Of a DNA stretch of 64,000 nucleotides, positions 34,101 to 45,401 are shown piece by piece. How positions within the stretch are numbered: the first letter of the stretch is position 1; the number at the start of each line of letters is the position of its first letter. This DNA is from Gnetum montanum (Eukaryota > Streptophyta > Gnetopsida > Gnetales > Gnetaceae), in assembly GCA_015680685.1 (NCBI GenBank), contig MNCI01006802.1:51330-115329 (forward strand), given 5' to 3'. Below the pieces are notes generated by a model. That model was given only the letters and a program-made list of their open reading frames with translations, was not told the origin of the DNA and searched no databases. Both the position numbers and the translations under genes were made by a program.

Positions 34101-34439
34101 TAGCTAACTACTTCATTTCTACAATGCAAGTTCCAAACGAGGGTGTAGGGCCCATAGAGGATGGGAATGAAGATGTAGCGGAGGACAACGCAGAGGAAGG
34201 TGATGTGGAAGGGGATGATGCAGAAGCAAATGATAGTGAAGAAGATGATGTGGGTGCAGAGAACCCATGACAACATGGGATTTTTTTGAAATTTTGGGTT
34301 TTGTAGAATTTTTGCAAACATTGTTTAAAAGATAAAAGTTTTGAATGAAAAAAAAGAATTTTGGAAATAGAATTTGGTTCTACGTTAACTTATGCATTGT
34401 CTACGTGATGAATTACATGTAAAATTTTCATTTTTAATG

Positions 34440-34630
34440 TTTTAATTTTAGGCCATTTTGGGCCTCTGGACTAGTTTTAGGCTATTGCAGGCCATCGCTA
34501 GTTTTAGCCCATTTCGGGCCATAGTATAGCATAGTTTCAAGTGATTCTAGGCCATGGGCAATGCAACATAGTTTTAGGTCATTTCGGGCCATCGGCAAGC
34601 ATAGTTTTAGGTCATTTCAAGCCGCTAGTG
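34440..34630 (-). repeat. Tandem array beside the antisense gene end (B)
   Basis: Five or six units read on the + strand 'AGTTTTAGGyCATTTCGGGCCATcGg', same as D 12744-12935. It separates the antisense gene from protease. Confidence 0.82.
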
Positions 34631-34789
34631 TTAAAGGGATGATACGCTAATGATTTAGAGGATGGATGACTAGTAACTAATGTAGATTGATGGATGCAAA
34701 ACAAAAAGATGATAAATGTACAAAGGATGGCAACTTGGTAGGAAGTAGTGGGCTTGCTACGCTATGTGTAGCTACATCTTGATCCATTA

Positions 34790-35420
34790 TGGGTTCAGTG
34801 AGACATAAGGCCAAGACATTTTTCCAGGGCCTTCATCTACACCATTGTCCTCTGCTTGGAAGGGCAACTCAACCCATGCATTTTCATTCTGGAAACTAGC
34901 TTGTTGAGCTGATTCTTTCGTTGGATGGTTAGTATGTGCTGTAATAGATGCTTCATTCTCAAAGGTTATGACCTCTGATCCCTATTCCATGTCTATGTTA
35001 TTGATAGCTTTTATCATTACCTCGTCGCCATGGATTACCACCTCCCTACCTACGTATGGTAGGTGGATCTCCTGATGAATGGATGAAGAGACAACCCTAA
35101 GTTGCACTTACCATGACCTCCCCAAGATCAAGTTAAACTCAAGCATCTCTTCGACCATGATGAACATTGCGTTCATGGGAAACTGGTCCCCTACCATGAA
35201 GTCTATATGAATCATGCCCTTCACCACGACCTGTGTCCCATTGAACGATGTTAGACATGACGTTGTTGTGGGTTTGATCTAGTCTACCAAACCCAACTTG
35301 TCCATAATAGGGAAGGGGATGACATTGGTGGTGGCCCCATCATCAATGTGTAACCTTTAGATCTTGTGTTGGTAGACCCGAATTATGATGAATACGAGTG
35401 TTGTAGTCACCTGACCCCTT
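34790..35420 (-). pseudogene. Retropepsin-like protease of element B
   Basis: The minus strand encodes HIDDGATTNVIPFPIMDKLG with the active-site DDGA at 35333-35344, followed by a MFIVVEEMLE-like flap and C-terminal part. D has DDGS. Stops interrupt it. It should be joined to RT in the normal polyprotein, but here 5.8 kb with the antisense gene intervenes. Confidence 0.72.
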
Positions 35421-38400
35421 TCGGGGTCTTCCCTAATGGAACCATCACAGAAAGTTAGTTGGGACAGCTTTGGCTCTACAGGTGCAGAGGAAAGCATGAT
35501 TGAGTGGATCACTTCCTCTTCTGCTGGCATGTCCTCATTGACTGGAATCACCATCAACATGTGGAACAAGGCCTCATAGTGCATGGTAGACATCATGATT
35601 AGGTCATACAAGCTCAGGGTAGTATTCTTTTATTTTAGAGCTTGTTTGACCTACGTGAGAGCATCTAGGAGGTCCTGGCCACCCCTCTATTTACTGCACT
35701 TCTCCTCTTCCATTCATCCTAGAAGATGGATTTCTTGAGGAGAGGCAGTTTCAGGTCTAGGTTCAGACCTTTTTGGTGAGGTGGCACAGACTGTGTGGTC
35801 ATAGCGACATTCCTCTTTGGTGACAAGGGCATAGATGTAGGGGGTGAAGATGTAGGGGGTGAAGATGTAGGCTTGGAAGTACCTGGGACAGTATTTTTCC
35901 TTGATGTATCACCTGTGAAACACACTTCTCATTTTTTAGGATGAGAAGGCTATGTAGCTATCTTATGCATGGCAGAGGCTATTGAAGGAGTTGGCCCCCT
36001 GATAAAAAATGGAGCTAACGGTGTTAATGGGTGGGTTGGTGTGGTTTCACTAATAGATGGCATGGTGGCAGATGCCCGGGGAGGGGCTCTTAGGACAAAC
36101 GGTTGCTACAGGCTTTGATCAGCCACTAGTGGTGCTAGTTAGCTATGCTGAGACACGCATAACACAAATAGCTAGTGGGGCGGTCTAAGGTTACTGTCAA
36201 TACCGATGGTGTTGATGACATAACTGGCATTGTTGGCATTGAGGGGGTAAGTGTAGACATGTAGAGATTGATTCTCAAGACGTACTAGGTTACTTTTGTC
36301 TAACACTAGTTTTCCTTGATCAATCATCCTTTGAATGTCATCCTTCAACACTAGATAGTAATCTGTGTTGTTACCACACTATTGGTGGTAGTCACAAAAC
36401 TGGTCTAGCTTGAAACCCTTAGGAACCGGGGGCTCATTGGGTAAGACCAAAGAGGGGTTCCTAAGGAGCTCGCAATAGTGTTGATGTTTCCAAGCTCCCT
36501 CTTCTGACATCTTCTTGTGTTGGATGTACCCTGCTACCAGTAGCTACTTCATAAGATTTGAAGGCTTGAAAGGTAGCCGGGTATACTTTGAGTAGTCTTT
36601 ATGCTCAAAGTTCATTTTTGATGGTGCAGATGTCTTGGGTGCGAATGTGGAAGGTAGTGGTGTGTTTCCCTACTTGGGCGTGGGGTTAGCTACGTGTGCG
36701 GCCATTTTTTTTGTTCTTGTTACCATTCTTATTAGGTTTGGGTTTGGCTTCATTCGTCATAGTAGCCACCATGACTATTGTAGCCTTACCCTTGTCCTTC
36801 TTTGTGAAGGTGTTCTTGTAAGCAACATAGGCCAGGTCTTTTCTCGCCTTAGCCCCATCCTGTATGCTCTTAGTCTGAGTAAAGGCCTAACTAAGAGTAC
36901 GAGAAGTGAGGTAGTATAGCTTAGACTTGATGAAGTCATTCACTGTACCCTTAAATATGGCCAATAAGTGGGCCTCTACGATGGGCTCGCAAATTTCATT
37001 AAGGGTTGTGCTCCAACGTTGGATGAACTTCTGGATTAGTTCCAGAGGATCCTTCTTCATGCTCATTAGCTGATTCAATGTGATTTCTAGCTTCAAGTTA
37101 TACTTGATGTGCATCATGAACTAGGTTAGAATCTTCTCTAGGGTTAATATGAAGGAGCATGGTAGGGCATAATACCAGTCCAGGGCCTTTCCAGTCAGAG
37201 ACATGGCAAAGACATGGATAATAGTGTACGACCATTATTGCAATAGAAGATTCTCAAACCTAAAGGTAACAAGATATGCATTGGGGTCCCCCCCCCATTG
37301 TATTTCATGAAGTTGGGAAGGAACACCCCTGGGGGTAGCATTATTGTGAGGATCGCAGGGCTGATAGGGTCTTCTTGGTAAAATTCCATGACTTGTACCA
37401 TGTTAGACCTGATAGCCTTGAGATGTTTTATTTCCTCAGTAAGGGTCTGGATAAGCTGGAATGCTTGATCTAGATCCTATGATGATGCAGATGGTTGGGG
37501 AACTGCCAAGGCAATTCCCATATGTGGAGTGCTAGGGGTAGCAGCGTGACCTATCGGCAGTACCATTGAGGTGGCCCTTGTGAATAGTGGCAGCTACATT
37601 ATCCACCACCCGGTTGGTGGCATTGTTGAAGCAGTAGCCACAGGTTGCACCATGGAATGGGCGGCTTGTGTGTGAGGTGGAAAAGACCATATTCCTATGC
37701 CAGGTTGTATCATCTGTAGGGTTTGGTAGGCTTGGTGGGGAACATGGTGAGACATCTACGATGGTAGCATAGTAAAGGGAGCAATGAATGGGGTCCACCA
37801 TGTAGATGGGTCTGGGCGGGCCGCTGATGGTGGGATAGGTGTAAATGTAAAAATGGAAATGGAAGTTGCGTACAATTGTGAAGTAGGTATGGTGTGAACA
37901 TGTGGCAGGGTAGCCATGATTGGAATGTGATGCGTTATAGGAATGAATTGATGAATGGTTTGCGAAGGAATAGTGGCTAAAAATGAAATAGAGAAATAGG
38001 GGCATTGATACGTTGAGGAGATGATATGGCTACCCATTGCAAATGTAATTGTGAGTTGTGAAAGCATAGGTGCGATCACGAAGGGAACGACAATAGACAA
38101 TAGGTTGGTCCAGAAAGACTGGGTAGGAGGGACGGTAACGGGGTTGGTTTGACCTCCCCCATTGGATTGAGAATTGAGCTCCTCCTATCTATCTTGGAAG
38201 GTCTCATCATGGTTGGATGTTGTGTATTACTGCTCCCTAAGCCTAGCCAACTAGATCAGTTGTTCTAGAAGCCATTGATTCATTTGTGTCAAAGGAATGG
38301 AAGCACCAGGAGTGGGAACAAATTCCTTCCCATTGTAGTAAAAAAACTCAAAGCTATGTTTGTCTTTGAGTTCTTGTGCATCCAAGGGCAGGTTTACCTA

Positions 38401-38589
38401 CACCTTTGCACAGAGAAAGTTATAGCACTCATGTTGTTGGGCCAAACCCTTAGGTCCCTGATTTTGGATCTTGAGGGATCAACGTGGCCCTAGCCCTGGG
38501 CTGAGTGGTTTCCTGGCACCAGTAATGCCTTTTATTATGAGGGGAACCTCGAGGTTAGAGGTGTTAGCAGCAGTGCATGGAGAAGTCAT
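35421..38589 (-). pseudogene. Gag of element B
   Basis: The ATG is at 38589 (MTSPCTAANTSNLEVPL, matching the gag start of C). In order on the minus strand: N-terminal part; a Thr/Pro/His-rich region (37530-38100); a gag core with MVQVMEFYQEDPISPAI and a broken YNGGG motif (37195-37401); YNLKLEITLNQLMSMKKDPL and FIQRWSTTLNEICEP (36887-37117); a His/Cys segment near 36350-36450; and a Pro/Ser-rich linker (35719-35925) with a short exact repeat (TSSPPTSSPPTS). A C-run near 37290 shifts the frame. Many stops occur. Confidence 0.74.
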
Positions 38590-38639
38590 TTTCATGAAGC
38601 TAAACGGTTTTGCGAATGAGAAAAATAAGGAAATTGGAG

Positions 38640-38935
38640 AGCAATCAAAAGGCTTTATGTCTTGCCAGATTCCAAAGGAATCATCAGAGCAACCAATTTG
38701 TACCACACAATGCATAAACAACCACAAAAGGGGTGTCACATTTTACACTAGTGCGTGATAGGGTACAAAGCACATGTAAGACTATTGTAAGACAAATGAG
38801 TCAATGGGAAATTGGAGGCTTTATGTCCTCCAGGGTTCCAAAAGAACTGTTGGAGCAATCGATCTGCACCGCACGATGCGTAAACAATCACAACTAGATG
38901 TCAAGGTTATGCTAACATGTATCAGGATGTAGAAT
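38640..38935 (-). repeat. Leader repeats of element B (two copies)
   Basis: Copies with 'GGCTTTATGTCyTsCcaGrtTCCAAA' start at 38651 and 38817, a 166-base spacing. They are related to the five leader copies at 17790-18440. Confidence 0.78.
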
Positions 38936-38975
38936 GCTTACAGGACTACCATAAAACATGGAAACGGCATAAAAA

Positions 38976-38993
38976 GCCCTCCTTCTAGCACCA
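38976..38993 (-). other. Primer-binding site of element B
   Basis: The minus strand TGGTGCTAGAAGGAGGGC begins six bases inside the 5' LTR. It matches the site of E/C. It does not look like the common plant Met or Asp primer sites. Confidence 0.62.
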
Positions 38994-38999
38994 GAAAAC

Positions 39000-40771
39000 T
39001 GTAGTGACTGAAAACATCAGCAGCTAGAAAACACTGAGAGGTCGTCGGTCATAACAGTCTTACCCCCAGATCCATGCAAGATCCATGCTAGATAAAATGG
39101 AAACGAGGTGCCTTCAACGGTCTATTCAATCACACAGGAACTTAATTGATGTTACTATAACCTTTTGCAAATGGGAGATTCTTGAAAGTGATACTTATAA
39201 TGTGAAATGATAATTTTTAAATGTGAGAAAGCGGAAAATGATGTAAAATGCAATGAAAATCAGAAAAGTAAAGTAAAATGTAGTTAAGAGAATGCACCAC
39301 TTCAAAGCTACAGCTTTACTCTATCAAAGTGGATACAGTTGGTTGCGTGACACTGGGAAGCATAGAAATCCTAGAAGTAAGTAAAACGTTCAAAGAAAGC
39401 TGATAGTGTGCTTGAACACAGACTCAAGGATTGATAGTATGAAATTTTACAAAGGTGATGGGAAAGTGAAAAAATAGAATGTCAAATGGGAAGAATGTTT
39501 ACAATGCTCAAGGTTTTCAGTTTGCCAACTTGCAAAAGTGCCAACTTACTTGCTCAAAATTTTGCTAACCTACTAGCTAGTTTGTTTGTTAACCAACCAA
39601 ATTGCTTGCCAACCCCTTGAGCATTGCTCATTGGGATATTTATAGGGCTAGGAGCACGCAGAAGATGTGGTTTGGATGCCACGTGTCCTGGACCCGCGTT
39701 GACGTGTCCATGCTGCATGGAACTGCAAAGCTAATTGACGAGCCTGCCATGCTGTAATTACGCTGTTAGAACTTGGAGATGTGTGCCAACGATGCAAATA
39801 GGTGAAATGCATTGATGTTGTGTGGCTATCCGCTACATTGTGCCATGTCTTGTAGCATAGCATGTGGGCATAGCATAGCATCTTGCTATGTCGTGCTATG
39901 CTTTAGAGCATAGCATGTTGGCATCGCATAGCATCTTGCTATATTGTGCTACACTATGCAACGTAGCATAGTGTAGCCACCAATTTGAGGCAGAAACTTG
40001 CATCAAAACCTGTTGCATGTGTTGGAAGCCTTTGAAGTGCTCTGACTGATTTTGCATATTTGCTATGCTATGCTAGGCTACGTAGCGTAGCGTAGCATAG
40101 TAGTTGGCCTTAATCGTGAAAATGCCAACAATCTGCAACCTTTGCTTTTTCTTGCAATACGAAACTTGCAAACTTGTTGATCCTGCACTTTGAGATGCCT
40201 TTTGTAACTCCCATAGAGTTTCTATGCTATGTAGCATAGCATAGCATGGCAACCAACATGGCCTGCTTTTGGCTTGATTTGCTACTTTTCTAGTGAGAGG
40301 AACTTTGCTGAAGGACGCGAACTTAAGCAAAGTAACTAGTTTCGAAGGCTAGAGGCGTTAACTGAGTGTAATTGAAATCACTGAGTAAGCTGAGCCTCCC
40401 TATCTTGATCTCGCTACGCTGTGCTACGCTGCATAACATAGCATAGCATAGCAACTTGTCTTGCAACGAGTTTCTAGTTGATTGCCCAAACAACTATCTC
40501 CTGAAGCTTGCTACACTATATATCATAGCATAGCGTAGCAAACTCCTTGACTAGAAAAATTGCCAAACTATTTCATGCATCTTGAGCATCATCAAGCATT
40601 CTCCGCATCGTTTCCAAGTAGGCTATTAGTTAGATGAATTACCCAGCTAGAGAACTTGCAAACTGGACAGCCTAAACTTAGAGCATTCATTTCTTGCCAA
40701 AGTGACATGATGCTGCATGAACTACATAGGCCTAGTGAAGCAAGATTGCCTTGGAAATTTAGGGTGTTTCA
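39000..40771 (-). repeat. 5' LTR of element B
   Basis: On the minus strand it runs from TGAAACACCC to GTCACTACA, 1772 bases, homologous to 21886-23652. It is flanked on the right by AGGAT. U3 has several TAGCATAGCGTAGC palindromic clusters (for example 40061-40101, 40221-40245, 40409-40452, 40508-40540). Confidence 0.92.
39637..39644 (-). promoter_or_regulatory. TATA box of B 5' LTR
   Basis: The minus strand reads CCCTATAAATATCCC, about 1130 bases from the U3 end. This would drive element transcription toward gag. Confidence 0.65.
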
Positions 40772-40776
40772 AGGAT
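40772..40776 (+). repeat. Target-site duplication of B, right copy
   Basis: AGGAT follows the LTR end (TGTTTCA) and restores the RT reading frame of C at the next base. Confidence 0.9.
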
Positions 40777-42230
40777 GACTTCCCATTGCCAAGTATCGAC
40801 CAACTTATCGACACTATGGCTGGTCATGTCTTGCTGTCCTTCATGGATGGGTTCTCAGGCTATAACCAAATCCATATAAACCCAGAGCATCAATTGGCAA
40901 CCATCTTCATGACCCCTTGGAGAACCTTTTGTTATACAATGATGTCCTTTGGACTGAAAAATGCTAGAGCAACCTATCAATTAATAATGACATATATTTT
41001 TAGCAACTACCTCTTGGAGAGATTAAATGATTACATTGATGACATAGCAATCAAGTCTAAGGAAGCTATTGATCATCCCAATGATCTTAATATCATCCTC
41101 GAATGTTTTCATAAGCATAACCTATACCTCAACCCCAAGAAATGTGTCTTTGGAGTTGAAATCAGATGCATGCTAGTCTTTATAGTGTCGAAAATAGGGA
41201 TATGAGTGGATCCTAATAAAGTAAGGGCCATTTTCAACCTAGCGTTGCCTACAAACCTTAAAGAGTTGCGCAGGTTGCAAGGAAGAGTGCAGTTTATCAG
41301 AAGGTTTATCGTGAGGTTAACAGATAAACTACACCCCATGCAACACCTTCTTAAGAAGGGGGTCAACTTTGAGTGGAAAAATCAATGTTAACAAGCCTTC
41401 AATAACCTAAAGAAAGAGCTTTTTCATCTCCCAACTATTTACCCACCACAGAGGGATAATCCTTTCTACATCAACCTTGTCACTTTGGCCACATCTATTA
41501 CTGCATTGCTATGTCAGAAGAGAGATGATGGGTCTGAAATCACGGTCTATTACTTAAGCCATGCATTAATAGCTTACAAGGAAAAGTACAAAGAGGTAGA
41601 AAAATATTGTCTTGCCCTAGTATTTTCACTTAAAAAGTGGAGACACTACCTGTTTCACAGCAAACTTAACATCATATGCAAGAGCAGTATACTTTGGGCT
41701 ATCACAACTAACTTATACGAGAGTAGTAGGATAGCTTGAGGTAAAGCTATAATAGTGGAATTTGATTTACATTATGTGGCACAATCATCAACAAAGGGTC
41801 AAGCAATAGCCACACAACTTACAACTTCACCTGTTGATGATCAGGTAATAATAGAACCTGAATTCCCAGATGAACCCATCAATAACCTAAACCATGTACC
41901 ATCTGATTTTGAAGTAAGTTTACATTTTGATGGCACTTCAACTACACGAGGTGGTAGCCTTGCCTTAGTTCTTACATTTCCCTCCAGGGAAATTTGAACC
42001 TTCATGTATCACTTTACATTCCTTTACATGAATAATGTAGCTAAGTATGAAGGACTCCTTAGGGGCCTTCTAATAGCTCAAGAGCTAAAGATCCAACATT
42101 TGGCAATCCAGGGTGACTCCCAACTAGTTATCAACCAAATCACCAAAGTTTACTCTTGCAAAGCTTTACATTTGCAACCTTATTATGACTTGGCCAAGAA
42201 TTTGCTAAAATAGTTTACAACGTTAGACAT
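40777..42230 (+). pseudogene. RT (rest), RNase H and archaeal RNase H of element C
   Basis: It resumes with DFPLPSIDQLIDTMAGH in the frame used before B. The catalytic YIDD is at 41032-41043. RNase H includes YYLSHALIAYKEKYKEVEKY. The archaeal RNase H shows HFDGTSTTRGG, NNVAKYEGLLRG (Glu replaced by Lys), QGDSQLVINQ and later VVDALAMLAL. One frame holds throughout. Stops at 41203-41205 and 41389-41391 are at the same codons as stops in A; the stop at 42211-42213 is shared with B. Confidence 0.87.
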
Positions 42231-43640
42231 CCAACATGTGCCTCACAATGAAAACACTGTAGTAGATGCACTAGCCATGTTAGCATTAAATGTGTCATCG
42301 CACTTGTTTGCCACTTTTCCAAATTCAATAATAGAATGCACAGATCCTATTACTCAAGCAACACACATTTCATCTATAAGCGCAATAGATACCCAAGAGT
42401 GGTATGCCAACATTAAAGTTTTCCTTCAACATGGTGAACCCCCACACAACTTGACATCCATTCAAAAGGATGCAATACGAAAGTGAGCCCAGTAGTATGT
42501 CCTTGTAGGAGATAACACCTTATGCAAATGCTTCTTTGATGGGATATTGTTAACTTGCGTTAGTGGGGAAGAAGCACAAAAAATTGTTAACGAAGTCCAT
42601 GAGGGACTATGTGGGGGACACATAGCCCCTAGGGCTATGGCAGCAAAAATCAAATGCCTAGGGTACTACTCGCCTTGCATAGAATGAGATTGCCTTGCCA
42701 AAGTTAGCACGTGCAATGTATGTCAACACCATGCGAATCTCATACATGTGTCACCTACAGAATTACATCCTACACAAATTATGTGGTCATTCCAATGTTG
42801 GGGACTAGACATGATAGGACCCATCACAGCTAAGTCTTCGGTAGGGCATAGCTTCATCATCATCATAACTAAATACTTCACAAAATGGATAGAGGCTATT
42901 CCTCTGAGAAAGACCACATCTCAATAGGTTTGCCAATTTATCTTGGATAACCTAATAACAAGGTTTGGTCTTCCCATTACTATTATGATGGATAATGGGC
43001 CACAATTTAGTAGCACGGAAACCAAAATCTTTTGCAACAACCTTGGCATCAAACACTCTTTTTCATTACCATACTACCCACATGCGAATGGTTAGGAAAA
43101 GGCAAAAAAAGCCAATATTAACCTTCTCAAAAATATGCTTAGTAGCAGTTAGAGGTCATGGCATGAACAAATCCTCTAAGTGTTGTGGGCTTACTATACA
43201 ACATGTAAAACAACTATAGGTAAGACTCCTTACAGTCTCGTTTACAGATCTGAAGCGGTGTTACCTCTTGAATTGTAGGTTTCATCACTTCAAATGTTCC
43301 CCTCAAATATTGTAGATAAGGCTCAAAACAACAAGTCAAGGTTCATCGATCTTGACTCCATAAAGGGGGAGCATTCTCGAACACATGGTCGCATCGAATG
43401 GTACCAGGATAAACAATGGCAAAAGCACCACTGCAATTTACATCAACAGTCGATCAAGAAAGGAGACCTAGTCCTCAAGGTTGTTCATGAACCTATAAGA
43501 AAATTCTTAGCAAACTAGGAAGGTCCTTTCAATGTTACAAAATCCTATGAGAATGAAGCATTCAAACTAGCAGAGAGTGAAAATAATGAGTTCACAAATC
43601 CTGTTAACCACTTGTACCTCAAGCCATACTATGTTTGATG
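42231..43640 (+). pseudogene. Integrase of element C
   Basis: The HHCC domain is at about 42595-42735 (HEGLCGGH, then CNVCQHH). The core has GLDMIGPIT (Asp), MMDNGPQFSS (Asp) and NG-stop-EKAKKANI, where the catalytic Glu survives but the preceding Gln is TAG. TAG at 43276-43278 follows LPLEL as in A and B. The tail has KKGDLVLKV and EGPFN. The frame is unbroken by indels; the stops are mostly C-to-T. Confidence 0.85.
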
Positions 43641-43664
43641 CAAAGGGTTACATCAGATATAAAG

Positions 43665-43990
43665 CAAGGTAAGAAGATTATCCACTATGATGTAAAACTA
43701 GCAAAGAATATCCACTATGATGTAAAATTGGCACAGAGAGTCTGCTATGACTATAAACTAGCACAAAACATCCGTTATGATGTTAAAATGGCACAGCACG
43801 TCATTGGGCTATGACGTAAAACTAGCACCCATAGCATGATCCGCTACAACCTTAAACTATCCATCCACCATCTGCTATGACATTAAACTAGCACAGTGGT
43901 CTACTAGGACCTTAAAATATCACATCACGATCTACTGGGACATTAAACTAGCACACCCGACAGTCTCCCAAGACTTTAAATTGGGTTAGT
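43665..43990 (+). repeat. Post-pol degenerate tandem array (C)
   Basis: About nine units of 30-40 bases read 'tCcaCTAtGATgTAAAacTaGCAca'. It is the inverse of the D and B arrays and corresponds to that of A. Confidence 0.85.
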
Positions 43991-44159
43991 AGTGCAATGC
44001 TCCCCAGCACACACATGTAGCTTCTGCAAATAAGTGAGTGTGCACACTTCCAAAACTCCTGAACAACACAGGGTGGGGTGTTGCAGTTCCAGAATGAAGT
44101 TCACATTGCTAAGGAAACAGCCTCTAGAATACATACAGTATCACTGCCCTTAGCATCTT

Positions 44160-44716
44160 CCTAATCTTCTAGATATGTCGTTTGACATCGTGCTGACCTT
44201 CCGGAGCTATCACTACCACAACCAACCATCCTAGAAGTAGCTCTTGCCATCAACACCTACTACTGGAGTCCCAACACTATTGTGGCCTACCCACAAGATT
44301 GTCATCCTCCAGCCCTACCCATCATCCAAGTCCAAGATGCATTCAGCTGTTAGGCATCTCATTTTGTAGCTAGACTGCATGATGTTTTCCTTGGGCAAGG
44401 AATCCTGAGCACCTACATCACCGCTGCTCCTAGTATCTTTGGTGGCACCCTTTCTAGCCTACCATTGCTAGGATCTATGCTAGCCTTCCTACTTTGGACA
44501 TCACACACTTCAAAGACAACACTTGTCACTCTCGCAATGTCCAAAGAAAGTAGGACTTTGCCCTCACTTCACTTTACGGTTGCCTTTTTATGGTTTTCTC
44601 TCTATTGTGTTTGTAGGATAAAAGCTAAGATGTCATTGTGCAGAGATGTGTTTCACCACCAGAGCAAGGTACTACACTGCTCTGAAGCATCCACTTTAAT
44701 CAGCCTAGCTACTTGA
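44160..44716 (+). pseudogene. Post-pol sense ORF of element C (unknown function)
   Basis: The frame encodes ELSLPQPTILEVALAI, NTIVAYPQ, a TAG, then HFVARLHDVFLGQGILS and GSMLAFLLWTSHTSK. An acceptor-like TATTGTGTTTGTAG at 44616 precedes SLCRDVFHHQSKVLHCSEAS. The same two parts in the same order occur in B. One stop breaks it. The family is unrecognised. The hydrophobic LAFLLW stretch is conserved. Confidence 0.5.
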
Positions 44717-45385
44717 GAGTGCATACCCTACTCTTCCTTTCATCCAACTTAATCCCTCCTCCCTCTGTTTGCAGTCTTTCACATCCCCTTTACAAGCTTT
44801 TCAAACCGACAAAAGTCCCTTTCACATGCCCAACCCCCAAGGCTATGATGGGTGTCACACAGCTTGCCCCATGGGAAGCATTTTTAGGTAAGTCAAAGCC
44901 GCACATGGATGTAACACAACTCATCTTAGGGAGGAAACACCTGTCTTACAACAACAACAAGGTTGTTTGCAAGTAAACATGGGTGTACAACAAAGGAAAA
45001 GCACAAAAAATGCAAAAGATCAGAAAAGCTCAAAAAAAGGGCCCAAAACAAATGGCACAGGATGTTGCTTTACAATCACTTCGGCCATAAATTGACCATC
45101 TCTAAGCACTCCAGTGAAAGGTCAAAGTCCAACAAAGAAAGATGCACATCCATGCTATGGCAATAGTTTTTCAAGGTGTTGCATTTTTTCCATTCCCCAA
45201 ACTTATTTCCTCAAATCCATCCCTTTCCCCCTTACCTTACAATTACTCTTCCAATCACTTGCCCAATACTTTCAAGTGTAGTGAAGCATGGTCCGAGTGG
45301 GCACTAAAGAGCAATGTTGTTATCTTACTCTTCTTGGTGTTTCATATTCTTTGTCAATGTCTCTTAGGTAAATCCTCCAAACATC
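44717..45385. other. 3' untranslated part of element C
   Basis: No gene seen. It contains two related blocks, 'CACAgCTtGCCCCATGGGA' near 44860 and 'cACAaCTCaTCTTAGGGAgG' near 44920, and A-rich DNA. It leads to the polypurine tract. Confidence 0.45.
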
Positions 45386-45401
45386 AACAAAGAGGGACCA
45401 T
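45386..45401 (+). other. Polypurine tract of element C
   Basis: AACAAAGAGGGACCAT lies directly before TGAAACACC, matching A and B. Confidence 0.8.

Larger units (their letters stand above)
29684..34270 (+). pseudogene. Antisense, intron-containing gene carried by element B
   Basis: The gene runs against gag-pol, between protease and RT. Inferred exons: 29684-29802, 30328-30825, 30908-31245, 31343-32395, about 32532-32931, 33024-33137, 33241-34041 and 34131-34270. Donors include GTGAGT, GTAAGC and GTAAGT; acceptors end TGCAG, CCAG and TAG. Exons 2 and 3 contain artificial duplications around single Ns. Parts: MAPKKEHTH; DMPKYKCYHHYNTL; RFYINEEG; EEWAPFKMITIEDVLVIL; HGVQVVIEVNDQLFTDLFGV; a Glu-rich exon 5; a charged helical exon 7; and an acidic tail ending SEEDDVGAENP. 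About 1100 residues if intact. Stops at 31708-31710 and elsewhere are sense codons in D. The function is unknown. Confidence 0.75.
21886..40771 (-). mobile_element. Element B: complete Tat-family retrotransposon with antisense gene
   Basis: The element is 18886 bases and reads right to left: 5' LTR, primer-binding site, repeated leader, gag, protease, tandem array, antisense gene, second array, RT, RNase H, archaeal RNase H, integrase, third array, post-pol ORF, polypurine tract and 3' LTR. It is bounded by TG...CA ends and AGGAT duplications. The two LTRs are clearly homologous but diverged (by eye about four in five bases match), so the insertion is old. All its genes carry stops. Confidence 0.92.
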
